From positions 3,027,497-3,054,509 of the forward strand of contig BFEA01000063.1 in assembly GCA_003427395.1 (NCBI GenBank): DNA of 27,013 nt, read 5' to 3'. The stretch is from Chara braunii (Eukaryota > Streptophyta > Charophyceae > Charales > Characeae). Below the pieces are notes generated by a model. The model was given only the letters and a program-made list of their open reading frames with translations. It was not told where the DNA came from and ran no database searches. Of this stretch, positions 17,297 to 26,988 are shown one piece after another; positions within the stretch are counted from its first letter, which is position 1; every line of letters starts with the position of its first letter. The translations under genes were made by a program, and so were the position numbers.

Positions 17297-18550
17297 TATG
17301 CCACCCTTCCACCTTTCAGCTTCGGCAACGGCTAAGTGCAAATGACTCACGCTAACAAAATAGTGTGTGAAACATAGATCACCCTGCCACCTTTCGGCTT
17401 CCACGGCGACCCATAAGCCTATCTTAGATATAAGGTTGCCCCTCCACCTGAGGGTTTCAGGCTTTCAGCGACAACCCCGTACCTATACTCTGATCCATCA
17501 ACCTTAACCCTATCTTAGGTGTCGAGTCGGCCCTCCACTTACGTTTTGGCAACTTCCCTTCACCGTTTTCCCTAACATATAATCTCAAACCTCGATCTGA
17601 ACCTCGACCTAAGGCGTTGGGCCACCCCTCTGTCACACTTCAACAGCGGTCCCTCACTTCTATACTTTTCCTAACATCTAACATTTACACTCAACTATAA
17701 CTTCGGTGTTGGTCCACCCCTCCGTCACGCTTTGGCGATAGCCCTACATCTCCGCCTTTTAACTTGGCTTACTATCCCAACCCATAACTTTATTTTAAAC
17801 CCTTAGGTGTCAGGTCGCCCTTCCATTTACGCTTCGACAACTGCCTACACCGTTATCCCTAACCTACCATCTCAGTCCCAACCTTTACCTCACCCCATCA
17901 CCCCAAACCTTAATCCTCGCTCCATCTATAGGTATCGGTCTACCCCTTCACTTTCGTTTTGGCGGCTTCCCTTCCAACTTGGCATCGACGGTTTCCCCTC
18001 TTCCCCAAGCCCCCGAGTGTCAAAGGTATCATGCATGCGAGGCGCCACCCCTTCACCTATGGTTTCGGCGATGGGCCCCTATGTTGTACCAACAGTCATA
18101 CAAGTGAGGGGCCACCCTTCCACCTTCCGGCTTCAGCGACAAACCCTCACTGCCAACTCAATCATCAAGCATACCAGCAAGGGCCACCCTCCCGCCTTTC
18201 GGCCTTTGCGGAAGACCCTTATTGCCAAGTTGCTAGAGATGTAAGTGCGGGGCCACCCCTCAACCTCTCAGTTTCGGCGGCGGACCCTTAGTCCTAGGAG
18301 ATGTAAGCGCGGGGCCACCCCTCAACCTCTCAATTTCGGCGGCGGACCCTTAGTCCTAGGTGCTAATCCGGCAAGCGAGGGGCCACCCTTCCACTCATGC
18401 TTCAGTGGTGGACCCTAAGTGTTGAACCATTAGGCACATGACGGTTCATCCTTCCACTTAAAGCTTCCGCGGTGGACCCTCACCGTCACACCATAAGTCA
18501 TATAAGCGAGGGGCCACCCTTTCACTCACGCTTCGGTGGTGAAACCTCGG
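17297..18550 (+). repeat. Degenerate tandem array, about 16 units
   Basis: Units are recognised by a core like GGGGCCACCCTTCCAC, then TTTCGGCTTCGGCGG and GGACCCT. Cores start near 17297, 17384, 17437, 17529, 17621, 17710, 17813, 17939, 18042, 18110, 18180, 18249, 18311, 18379, 18444 and 18510. Spacing is mostly 85-125 bp on the left and 61-70 bp on the right. The units at 18249 and 18311 are nearly identical. The right half is better conserved, so it is probably the younger part. Frames across it (17807-18291) are not genes, since unit lengths are not multiples of three. Confidence 0.8.
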
Positions 18551-19664
18551 TGTTGAATTGCCTTCATTTAATTCACACAACAAAGATAAGACACACCAGA
18601 AATAAAACACTCATAAAAATAGCACAAGCACAGACAGAGCTGCAGAGGAAGAGATACAAACAGGGGAGTATAAAGATGTAAAAAGTGATGGGGTCCTACC
18701 TGCAGTTCCCTGCCTCTAGAGTCCCACTTGGACTCCTTCAGAGCTCCCACAATCGGCGGCTCAACCCCCACAAGGCCTGATACAGTCCTGTGGGTTGCAA
18801 TCCCACCTGCTGCCTTCCTCTCCCTAACCAAGGACTAGACTGAGAGAAAGAAGGGCAGATAGAGAAAGTTTTAGTAGCTCAAGATACGAGGGAGGTAACT
18901 CAGACTAGCATGGAGAGTGTCTTGAACTCTTCTAGTCCTGAGGGCGCCGCAATGGCAGCCGATCGCAGTGAAGTCCTTCGGTTTGGAGCTTCTCCTCACT
19001 CTACTTCCGGTCAACGCCACACACCATCGCACAAGACTTCAACCATAGTAATCGGCCGCTTCTGCAGAAGAGAAAGCCGTTGCCAAGTGTGGGAAACAAC
19101 AACACTTCGACCGCAGAAAATAGTTGCCACTGAGAACACAGGATGAACAGCACTTCGAACAGCAGCAGCGACACCTGCTCTCAGCAACAGCAGCGGTGAC
19201 ACAGGCCTCACCGCATCCCAAGCTCCCAACTCCGAGCTTTATTTTCCTCGCACGCCTGTCCCTCTTGATGCAGAAAGCAACAACTCACTGAAGTAGGAAG
19301 CCCCTGCTGCTGGGGCCAAGAACCAGCAGCCCCCCTGCAGCAAAAAACAGCTGCTCCTTAGGCCAGAAAACTGCAGAACTCCAAACCTGATAATAACTGC
19401 CTTTCTACCAAGAAGCAGCAGTACTGGCCTGAAGTCCAATGTTCTAGCAGAAGATCCATTCTTATTTCGCACATTGGTGAGTAGTGGCACAGATTCGTAG
19501 CCGCGGCCGAAGTCGGGGTTGCGATCTCCTGAAGAACGTTGTGGCTGTCGACCCTCTTCGTGCTCGTGGTTGAAGACCCAAGTGCCTCGCGACTGATCCA
19601 CTCTGTAATCGGGCCCGATTGGCTGGTGTGCATCACTGCCCAGCAAGTTAAGCGCCTGCCTGGC

Positions 19665-19668
<4 letters not shown>
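18551..19668. other. Non-coding or unassigned DNA
   Basis: A plus-strand frame at 18910-19146 (MESVLNSSSPEGAAMAADRS...) and minus-strand frames around 19239-19636 match nothing I know. They could be pieces of a retroelement or of a gene with introns. The region abuts an adapter-marked junction, so its neighbours on the right are uncertain. Confidence 0.35.

Positions 19669-19754
<86 letters not shown>
19669..19754. repeat. (AG)n microsatellite, about 86 bp
   Basis: Uninterrupted AG repeat, the longest in the window, leading straight into the adapter junction at 19755. Confidence 0.98.
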
Positions 19755-19756
<2 letters not shown>

Positions 19757-19790
19757 CTCTTATACACATCTAGATGTGTATAAGAGACAG
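19755..19790. other. Nextera mate-pair junction adapter (synthetic)
   Basis: GTCTCTTATACACATCT (19755-19771) joined back to back to AGATGTGTATAAGAGACAG (19772-19790). Two mosaic ends in inverted contact form the circularisation junction of Nextera mate-pair libraries; only the outermost two bases of the left half are missing. Plus-strand translation gives SYTHLDVYKRQ, a well-known adapter peptide in databases. Left and right flanks could originate kilobases apart. Confidence 0.97.
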
Positions 19791-20224
19791 CCGCCGCAGC
19801 AGCGGCCGTCGTACTAAGTTTTTTTTCGAAGTAGCTCAAGGTAGACAAAGTAGTCATACGGGAAAAATAGTATATATCAATTGGCAGTAGTCGAAGCCAA
19901 TCCTCAATCTGAGTGGCGTATGAGTGGCGTATGAGTAGAAGGTTTGAGTCGGCGAGAAGGAGTTGGTGACGCCATAATAGTAAAACTCACATCATCTGCT
20001 TCTATGGTTTCCATTCTTGGTTTTTGAAAGTATGTGTAGTGGGATCCGAGTCCGAGGGTGCCACATAGCTGAAAGGGCATAATCACACGAGCACCTTTCT
20101 AGATGTACCTGACCTCAACTACGACCAGTCCTGAATGAATCTGACCGCAGTCACGTCCAGCTAAGTGAAACAGGTCTTCGCGTAAGTACGCCCAGAGTTC
20201 GTTCAGACTGGCTTCCCCCCCAAT

Positions 20225-20342
20225 AACCTTGAGCCATACTCAGGGCAGATACAGAAGTCAGAATAGAAAGAAAGAGAATATTAAACCTTGAGCCATACTC
20301 AGGGTAGATACAGAAGTCAGAATAGAAAGAAAGAGAATAATA
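20225..20342. repeat. Tandem duplication, 59 bp unit
   Basis: Two nearly identical copies, each with AACCTTGAGCCATACTCAGG followed by AGATACAGAAGTCAGAATAG and a purine tail. Only one or two differences, so recent. Confidence 0.9.
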
Positions 20343-20502
20343 ACAATAATTAAAAAGACAACAAATACAAGAAAACACGGAGTGCTTACCTCATTACTGT
20401 CCTTGGCAACAGATGAGCTGAGGATGACATCACACAGAGTCTTGCACGCGGCGAGGCCTTTGGGTGACGTGAGCACCACGCTGGGAAGGTCTTCAAAGTC
20501 GA

Positions 20503-20568
20503 GCCAACGGGATTCAAACTTGGGCCTGTATTTCGACAGTTCATAACTCTGCCAACTGAGCTAGGCAC
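20503..20568 (-). repeat. tRNA-like unit 1 (tRNA-derived, probably SINE-like)
   Basis: On the minus strand the A box reads TAGCTCAGTTGG, an exact match to TRGYNNARNNGG. The B box reads AGTTTGAATCC, two changes from GGTTCGANTCC. They are about 31 bases apart, normal for a tRNA. The acceptor stem and anticodon arm do not pair well, so it is not a working tRNA gene. Confidence 0.6.
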
Positions 20569-20602
20569 ATTCATTGTTTAAAATTGTAGTGCCTTACTCA
20601 TA

Positions 20603-20676
20603 TGCTGGCAATGGGATTCAAACGCAAGTCCGTAGCACAACAGCCCATGGGTCTACCACCTGAGCTAGAGCTCGTT
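20603..20676 (-). repeat. tRNA-like unit 2
   Basis: Minus-strand A box TAGCTCAGGTGG (exact consensus fit) and B box CGTTTGAATCC, same spacing as unit 1. It sits about 100 bp from unit 1. Confidence 0.6.
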
Positions 20677-20707
20677 GGTGACTCAGCACTGCAGCGTCTC
20701 ATTCACC

Positions 20708-20780
20708 TGCTGCGAGTGAGATTCAAACTCAGGTCCGCATTTTAACAGCTCATGGGTGTACGGTCTGAGCTACACTCACT
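20708..20780 (-). repeat. tRNA-like unit 3
   Basis: Minus-strand TAGCTCAGACCG (one change from the A box) and AGTTTGAATCT (B box, degraded). Its middle part (CCATGAGCTGTT, GCGGAC) resembles unit 2 (CCATGGGCTGTT, ACGGAC), so the units share one ancestor. Confidence 0.55.
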
Positions 20781-20811
20781 TGGTAGTTCAGAAGTCCAAT
20801 ACCTCACTCAT

Positions 20812-20885
20812 CCGCCAGCGGAATTCAAGCCCAGATCTATGTTTTGGCGGTCCAGGGGCGTACCAACTGAGCTAGGCCAGTTGGT
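20812..20885 (-). repeat. tRNA-like unit 4
   Basis: Minus-strand TAGCTCAGTTGG (exact) and GCTTGAATTCC (degraded B box). About 101 bp from unit 3. Flanked by GGCC/CCAGTTGG sequence; no fifth clear unit follows. Confidence 0.55.
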
Positions 20886-21174
20886 CCAGGCGTAATGGTC
20901 GCACCAGGGGCACAACTTCAACCCCATTCGGCCCTTAACCGCTACCGGCAGGGCCACAAGTCCTGCCCACACTCAACCCAAACTGTTGCAAAGGCAGACC
21001 CTTGCACAACTGTCAAGTGAAAGATCATAATAATCGAAAGAATAAGAAGAAAAAGAAACGAGAAAAACAAGAAAAGAAATGATCCACAATCAACGAAGGA
21101 ACATAGCGCACATGGCAAAACGGTGGTCTTTGACCCCGCCGTCGCCCGGACAGGACGAGGCAGCGCTCGACCCC

Positions 21175-21404
21175 GATCAATTGTAACTCACCGTCACAGC
21201 GTCGCCTGATAGCTCTTAGGCAGTTACTAGTTCGGTACGCGTCTGACATGTCGAAACACAAACGATTACCCATGGAAGATCAATTCTAACCTACCGTCAC
21301 AGCATCGCCTGATAGCGCTTAGGCAGTTACCTGTTCGGTCTGCGTCTGACATGTCAACACACAAACGATTACCCATTTGACATGTCGAAACACAAACAAT
21401 TACT
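21175..21404. repeat. 103 bp tandem repeat, 2.3 units
   Basis: Units start at GATCAAT (21175 and 21278). Both have ACCGTCACAGC(G/A)TCGCCTG, TTAGGCAGTTAC, GTTCGGT and TCTGACATGTC, then ACACAAACGATTACCCAT. A third, partial unit (21377-21404) has only the TTGACATGTC end. Minus-strand translation repeats MGNRLC(F/V)DMSDA, but the unit is not a multiple of three, so coding is unlikely. Confidence 0.85.
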
Positions 21405-22850
21405 CTTGAAATAAGGGTAATTGGTCCGACACCGCAAATGAGGTCCACAACTTGGTCCAAGGAGTCTTACTGTCAGCACGGCCTCAGGGATCCAAAGGCG
21501 AAAAATTTACGCCCGTCCTTCATGGAAGATCCACCATGCCAGGCACATTCACAATGACCACCTACCTCTACGTCCACTCCTGGCATGCCCCAAATGACCA
21601 GCGGGACAACTGGGACGTCCTAGCGGTTTCGGGGTTACCTGCTGGAGACCACTGCAGTCATCACCTGACTGGAATGCTACTTGTGTTCCTCCTCTTTCGC
21701 TTTCAAAGGTGATAGCCGGGAATGATATTATATTTATCTGGTTCGAACTCGTGAGGATTCGAGCTCATGATCTGCTGACTAATGTGTACATGCGTGTGCC
21801 GTTCAGCCACCTGCGATTGGTTTCTACATTCCTAGGAACTTTTTGTGGACCTGAAATTCACCCCAAATTTCGCAGCCAGATCGACGTTCCAACCCATGCA
21901 TGCATGCCATGCAAATTGATGGAAATGCTACTCTGATCACTCAAATATGATGAGCAGAACTGCGCTTTACGAGCTCTACGAACACAGCAGAAAGCATTTT
22001 GGAGCTGCAATTCGTTCCCTGAGTGCATAGTGTGACAGAATTGTACACACTCACACTGTAACATTACCAATATCTTATGACAGTGGCCAAGTTGAAAGGG
22101 CTTATGAAAGCACGCAACATAATCAGCTTGACCTAATTCTGGTGTGAATCTTGCAATGAATGCAAAAATCTCGTCATATGCGTTTAATTGTGGGTATGGG
22201 CGAGGGACCGCTCAGTTCATGGTCGAACGGGGATGCGATGTACGGAAGAATCCGACGACCGAGAACAGTCTGCAACAAGGCCCCAACAGGTCACAGAAAA
22301 CAAAACAAAACTCTAGAAAAGGGAAAATACAAAAAGAAATGCTGGGACTTGGGCAAGAGAAAGACCTATCTGCCATCTGCCAGTTTTTTTTTTCTTTTTT
22401 TTGTTTTTCGACTTGTTGGAAATTTCTGCCATCAGACTCAACCTGACAAAAGGAAGAGACACATTCACACATCAGACTCTTTGCCTTGGTTTCATGGAGG
22501 ACGCAACACTCTTGTGCAACTTAGGCACATGCAAAATGAGAATGAACTTCCAGTTAGAACATGGCCAGATGCACCCACCACATTTTTCTCTTTTGCACAT
22601 TTCTAGAGTGGTATGGCGACGCCCTTACTTACCATCACAATTTTGTGGGCCTCTAAGCTCCGCCTCGATTCTTCTGCATGTCCATCGAATGCCAGCTGCA
22701 GCGCATTCAACTGCACAGAATTGGATAAGATTCATCAGAACAAGATCAGATCCCCAAGACACATGGATCACTCAGATTCACTCTCCTTTTTTTCTTTTCT
22801 TTTCTTTCTTTCACACAATGTCATGAGTCACTTAAGAATTTGCAAGTTGA
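21405..22850. other. Unassigned DNA
   Basis: Open frames of 75-148 codons overlap one another (for example 22144-22446 and 22160-22606) and show no family motif. Composition is unremarkable apart from T-runs at 22385-22402 and 22787-22810. No gene called. Confidence 0.4.
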
Positions 22851-22855
22851 CATAG
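22851..22855. repeat. Candidate left target-site duplication (CATAG)
   Basis: CATAG immediately precedes the left inverted repeat at 22856 and recurs at 25354-25358 immediately after the right one. Confidence 0.5.
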
Positions 22856-23433
22856 GGTCTCGCTCCACTACACTTGACTGTAGAAAAAGGTCTAGAGTTA
22901 GTCGAGTGTTGTCAGACTCTAGAAAACATTAAAAAAAGCCGGCCTCGCTCCACTTGCAGTAGAGGGTGCCACTCTAGAAAGACACTCCAACAGTCGAGAG
23001 TCCATCTGGTTTGTCCCATTCCACAACATGACACCACCAGCCTGGTTTGTCCACCCAGACTTGCGGTGGACTTGTGAATTTGGGCACCGTTTCAAGAGCA
23101 GAATGGAGGACCCTAGAGGAAACAGGTGCTGCAGGCTTGGCAAGGAGTTGAGCGTGCAGGTCTGGAGCTTTTTTTTTTTTTTTTTTAAGTACCTCCGAGC
23201 CTGTTTTTGCTGAGCCTGAATTTCACTGCGCTCTGGGTCCCACTCCATTTTCCTCGTGGTACTCTCACAGAAATAACAAAAAAAAGAAAAGTTGCGACGT
23301 GAAACTCACAAAAGAAGAAAAGAAAAAAAAGGAAACAAAGATTTGGCCGCAATTGCAGTTGTATACATTCTTGGAAGTGGTAGCGTGAGTGTGCCCTCGG
23401 TGAGGGCATCTCAGCCTGGTGGCCAGGTTGTCA

Positions 23434-23715
23434 GATTCCAGAAAGACAAGAAAGAAAAAAAACGGAAACACGGATTCAGCCGTGAAAATGGCTGGATGCA
23501 TTCCTCTAAGTGCCAGTGTGATCAGCATCACAATCCTCTAAGGAAACACAGCTTGAGCATATCACCGATTCCACTGTGAGATTCCAGAAAGAGAAAGGAA
23601 AAAAAGAAAAATAATGGAAACAGGGATTCAGCCGCTCAAATGGCTGGATACATTCCTCTAAGTACCAGTGTGACGAGTGTTACAATCCTCTGAGGAAACA
23701 CAGCTTGAGATTCCG
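23434..23715. repeat. Tandem duplication, about 146 bp unit
   Basis: Both units start GATTCCAGAAAGA (23434 and 23580). Both contain GGATTCAGCCG, ATGGCTGGAT, CATTCCTCTAAGT, then ACAATCCTCT(A/G)AGG and ACACAGCTTGAG. High identity apart from the purine-rich stretch. Confidence 0.85.
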
Positions 23716-23820
23716 CCCTGCCTCGTTGGCAGGGGACTCATAACAAACACATGAAAAAAAAAAAAAAAGATGCATTCTATAGAGGAAGACTGCGAGCACG
23801 GCCTCCTAGACTGCCCTGCC

Positions 23821-23875
23821 CGACATCTGCCCGACATCTGCCCGACATCTGCCCGACATCTGCCCGACATCATTG
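23821..23875. repeat. 11 bp minisatellite, five copies
   Basis: CGACATCTGCC repeats exactly at 23821, 23832, 23843, 23854 and 23865, the last truncated. The period of 11 cycles through all three frames, giving PTSARHLPDIC-type peptides on any overlapping frame. Confidence 0.97.
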
Positions 23876-24023
23876 CAGTACAGACAGCATGTTTTCCCCC
23901 CCCTTTTCCTTTCACGTGCGGGCAAAAGAAAACTAAGATTTATGGGACTCGCCGACCCTGGGTCCCACCCCCTATTTCTTCGGGAACTGGCAAAAACTCG
24001 TAATTTCCAACACTGGCAGAGGT

Positions 24024-24136
24024 ACTAGTGGTGCTGATAGGAGCAGACACAGGCACCGCTAGTGCTCCCAAGGAGGCCCCATCTATTGGTGGGCAGCAGC
24101 ACCTGCTGGAAAACGGGTCCACCGTCCCTAAACATC
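24024..24136 (+). repeat. Direct repeat, copy 1 (partner at 24305-24410)
   Basis: Shares CTAG(T/G)GGTGCTG, GAGCAGACAC, TCCATCTAT-like, AGCA(G/A)CACCTGCTGGAAA and CGGGTCCA with the second copy, offset by about 281 bp. Confidence 0.8.
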
Positions 24137-24223
24137 CTGTTTTTTTAGAAAAACTCTTACTGCCTGCCAGCATTGATTGTCCTGTCTGACCAGGGAATTG
24201 ACTGTACGGGAGCACCTCTTCTT

Positions 24224-24248
24224 TTCTTCTTCTTCTTCTTCTTCTTCT

Positions 24249-24285
<37 letters not shown>

Positions 24286-24292
24286 NAAACAN
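24224..24292. repeat. (CTT)n and poly-T tract with ambiguous bases
   Basis: CTT units then 35 T, ending in N at 24286 and 24292. Base calls and length here are unreliable. Confidence 0.9.
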
Positions 24293-24304
24293 CCCGAGCT
24301 GATG

Positions 24305-24410
24305 CTAGGGGTGCTGGTAAGAGCAGACACCACTAGCACTGTCAGGGAGGCTCCATCTATAGGTGGGGAGCAACACCTGCTGGAAAGCGGGTCCAGCGTC
24401 CCGGAACATT
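24305..24410 (+). repeat. Direct repeat, copy 2 (partner at 24024-24136)
   Basis: Diverged copy of 24024-24136, lying on the far side of the poly-T tract. Confidence 0.8.
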
Positions 24411-24544
24411 ATAGTTGTTTGTGTGAATAAACATACATTTGTACTGGCTGCTAGTTATCCTGAGTTGTTGGCCTACATAACAGTCTGACATAAGTGGTAA
24501 TATACCCAGACCTCCTGACTGCTGTTAGGAACAGGAGCACCTTC

Positions 24545-25270
24545 TTATGAGGAAAGGACCGCTTCAGATATCAGAGTCTCACATGGTTGCAAACAGAAAA
24601 TGGAGGGAGGCACCTTCCCCAGCTTGTTCTGGCAGGGCACGAAGGGTGTTGTGGAAGGCCCCGGGCACCAGACCCCAGGGGGCAACTGGAGATAGATGCG
24701 ACAGTCCTCCACCTCCACCCGACGGTCGCGTCGGAACATGCAGAGCAGAGGGCCTCTCACCTCCCACCAAACCAATCCAGATCTACCAGAGTGTTCCGAG
24801 GGAGGGGAAAGGGATCAGGAAACTCAGAGGGCAGGGGGGAGAGGGGTATTGACCTCAGATACAGTCCAACCATTGAAGCAAATATGATAGTTCTTCTGGG
24901 AAGCATCCAATCTCTGCTGGCCCTCCAGCTGCCAGCCTTCCAATTTTGTCTCCACAATTTTCCCCCCATGTTCCCCTCCAGCTATGCCTTAACAAAATTC
25001 GGTAATGCGTTGTTCAATGTCCGACTTTTTGGACAGGCCTGCCATCCTTTGGATCACTTTGTTCCAGTCGGCCCTGATCTCTGTTTCAATGACACTCTTG
25101 ATTGTTTCAGTAGTCTCCCCTTGTGCTGTGCGTGCACCCTCTCTAACCAAAACACATCGCTGACGCCAGAGGGCCCACAAGACTGCTTTTCTGCCCAGTG
25201 CGAACATGTTCGCTGTGAAGGGTGGGGTGTGGGCGGCTCTCTGGAGCATTTTCTGACAGCACTAGACACA
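24545..25270 (-). pseudogene. LINE-like ORF2 C-terminal remnant
   Basis: On the minus strand, 25249 to 24989 reads FALGRKAVLWALWRQRCVLV, then REGARTAQGETTETIKSVI and a basic, helical tail. The phrase LWALWRQR resembles the tryptophan-rich end of the zinc-binding region that follows the reverse transcriptase in plant-type LINE ORF2 proteins. After the stop, further frames run to 24545 (DLDWFGG, VEVEDCRIYLQLPPG). No polymerase motif is present. It lies wholly inside the candidate inverted-repeat element and may be captured. Identification is by eye and tentative. Confidence 0.4.
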
Positions 25271-25353
25271 CATTTTCAAGCGGTTTGTCTAGTCTAAGTG
25301 GAGCGAGGCAGAACTCTCGAATTTTCGAGATTCTAGTGTACTGGAGCGAGACC

Positions 25354-25358
25354 CATAG
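25354..25358. repeat. Candidate right target-site duplication (CATAG)
   Basis: Second CATAG, directly after the right inverted repeat that ends at 25353. Five bases could match by chance, so support is moderate. Confidence 0.5.
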
Positions 25359-25874
25359 TTAGCTGAGTTGACCAACATTATTAAACAACAAATCCAACTG
25401 GACATCACAGACCAATGGATGAATGTAAGAGTAAAGCTAGACCACTATTATACCGCGTTCCACGCGCGTTCCACATGTAGTTGCAGCCATTCGGGTAGCA
25501 TGTTATATGTTCCAGACACACCGCCAGCCATTCTGTCCCGGTGTCTAGCACGGCGAAAATTCCGGAGTCAGGAACTCGCAATTTTCTGCAAGGCTGGGGC
25601 CGTGTACTGGCAGTGGACAGCAGTCCATTTTGATAGACTTGTGGGCAATGTGGGTTCGAGAAAAGCAGAAAACATGTAGCAATCTTTGTTCATACCAAGC
25701 CGAACGCTGCATTTTCTGAATAGATCATCCAAGTGCTCAAAGTCATTGGAGTTACAGCTAGCAAACCGCTATTGAGAATATACTGTCAGGCACACCTGGT
25801 TCGTATGGGTCTGCACTGTTCAGCAATGGGGGAGAAGCAGCCATGCCCCACAGTAGGCAACCTGTCCCTGTCTT
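25359..25874. other. Unassigned DNA
   Basis: A 103-codon frame at 25368-25679 shows no recognisable motif. No RNA gene or repeat seen. Confidence 0.4.
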
Positions 25875-26060
25875 GCGTTGCTGTTGCTATGTCACATGTT
25901 GCTATCGCTACCGCACGTGCTGCTGGTGCTACATCCCGTGTTGCTGTTGATACTTCAAGTGTTGCCACATGTTGCTATGGGTATGTCACGGGTTGCTGGT
26001 GCCACATCCGGCATTGCCATTGATACTTCAAGTGTTGCTACGGCATGTGTCTGCTACGGT
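25875..26060 (+). repeat. Degenerate minisatellite, GTTGCT-type units
   Basis: Loose repeats of about 20 bp built on (G/C)TGTTGCT and GTCAC/ACATC phrases, including a longer duplicate with GATACTTCAAGTGTTGC (two copies about 76 bp apart). It is the older, diverged flank of the arrays that follow. Confidence 0.7.
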
Positions 26061-26184
26061 CAGCTATTGTTAATCTGCTACTGCTGCATGTCAGCTATTG
26101 CTAATCTGCTACTGCTGCATGTCAGCTATTGCTAATCTGCTACTGCTGCATGTCAGCTATTGCTAATCTGCTACTGCTGCATGT
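26061..26184 (+). repeat. 31 bp minisatellite, four copies
   Basis: CAGCTATTGCTAATCTGCTA starts each unit at 26061, 26092, 26123 and 26154, followed by CTGCTGCATGT. Units are almost identical and directly adjacent with no spacers, which rules out a CRISPR array. Confidence 0.97.
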
Positions 26185-26480
26185 TGCCACGACACACATC
26201 GTCACGTGCTCCTGCTTCACACGTTGCTACATCACATGTTGCCAGGGCATGTCGTGTTGGTTTCCATGTCATTTGTTGCTTCCCCATGTCAGGTGTCGCT
26301 TCTTCATGTCACGAGTTGCTTTCCCACATCATGTGTCGCTTTCCAATGTCAAGCATCACTTTCCCACCTCACATGTTGCTTCCCCACATCATGTTTTGCT
26401 TCCCCACATCACACGTTCCTTCCCCGCATCACATGTTGCTTCCACAAGTCACGTGTTGCTTCCCGACGTCAAGTTGCTTC
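26185..26480 (+). repeat. 20 bp minisatellite, about 14 copies
   Basis: Consensus TTCCCCACATCACATGTTGC with a regular 20 bp step: TTGCT or a variant ends at 26280, 26300, 26320, 26340, 26360, 26380, 26400, 26420, 26440 and 26460. Because three units make 60 bp, all three frames stay open and give spurious Ser/His/Cys-rich proteins. Confidence 0.9.
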
Positions 26481-26988
26481 TCCACTCCCCCACACCATGG
26501 GCTTCTCTTTATACTACATTCTGTCCTTGACCATGTAGCCACCGAGTGTGGCAGGAGTGGGCAAAGACAAAACAAGGCATGACACTACCATTGAAGTTTA
26601 CAATTCGTAGAAATGCTAATGCTACAACACCAAATCAAAAAGTACTACAACAACAAATCAAAAGATTGGTCGTCCAAAGAAACTTCTTCAATGGTGGCAA
26701 AAAAGCGGATGACTAATGCAAGAGACAAGTCCAAAGAACACCTCAACAAGACAGAGAACAGGAATTTACCACCACCACACCTCGAGGTGGTCCACAGGTA
26801 TAGCAAGCCACCCGAATAAACAAATGGCCAAGTCCCGGGGGATCTTTCAAGTTTGAATCCAAGCTGTACAACAACCTGGGCATTTGAAACAAAAAACTTA
26901 TGTTACATGTTGGTTGGGCATAATGGGTGGAGAGATGGTTGGCTGTTGATGCGGCCACCAAAGCCTGACCTCCACACAGAGACCGCAC
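26481..26988. other. Unassigned DNA
   Basis: No coding motif, RNA or repeat recognised. Slightly A-rich around 26620-26720. Confidence 0.4.

Larger units (their letters stand above)
22856..25353. mobile_element. Candidate 2.5 kb terminal-inverted-repeat element
   Basis: The left end reads GGTCTCGCTCCACTACACTT. The right end, on the minus strand, reads GGTCTCGCTCCAGTACACTA, 18 of 20 identical. A second shared motif, CCTCGCTCCACTT, lies inside each end (22943-22955, and inverted at 25296-25308). CATAG flanks both sides. No transposase is visible: the interior holds tandem duplications, poly-T and a minus-strand LINE tail, so it is non-autonomous or has captured other repeats. Termini do not match CACTA, Mutator or hAT ends that I know. 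Confidence 0.6.

Noticed and set aside
17807-18291. Two overlapping open frames of 110-145 codons
   Set aside because: They lie in the degenerate tandem array. Unit lengths are not multiples of three and the frames share no stable motif.
21723-21806. Minus-strand tRNA-Ser-like sequence (GTGGCTGAACGG and GCTCGAATCC)
   Set aside because: The boxes are suggestive, but acceptor arms do not pair and the anticodon arm is unclear. Too weak to annotate.
22144-22606. Overlapping frames of 100-148 codons
   Set aside because: Two plus-strand frames compete over the same DNA, neither shows a recognisable domain, and one runs through a poly-T stretch giving a Phe run.
26061-26184. Possible CRISPR-like repeats
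   Set aside because: The 31 bp units are directly adjacent with no spacers, and the DNA is eukaryotic.
26129-26582. Three overlapping Ser/His/Cys-rich frames of 110-140 codons
   Set aside because: A 20 bp period keeps all three frames open. They are translations of a minisatellite.
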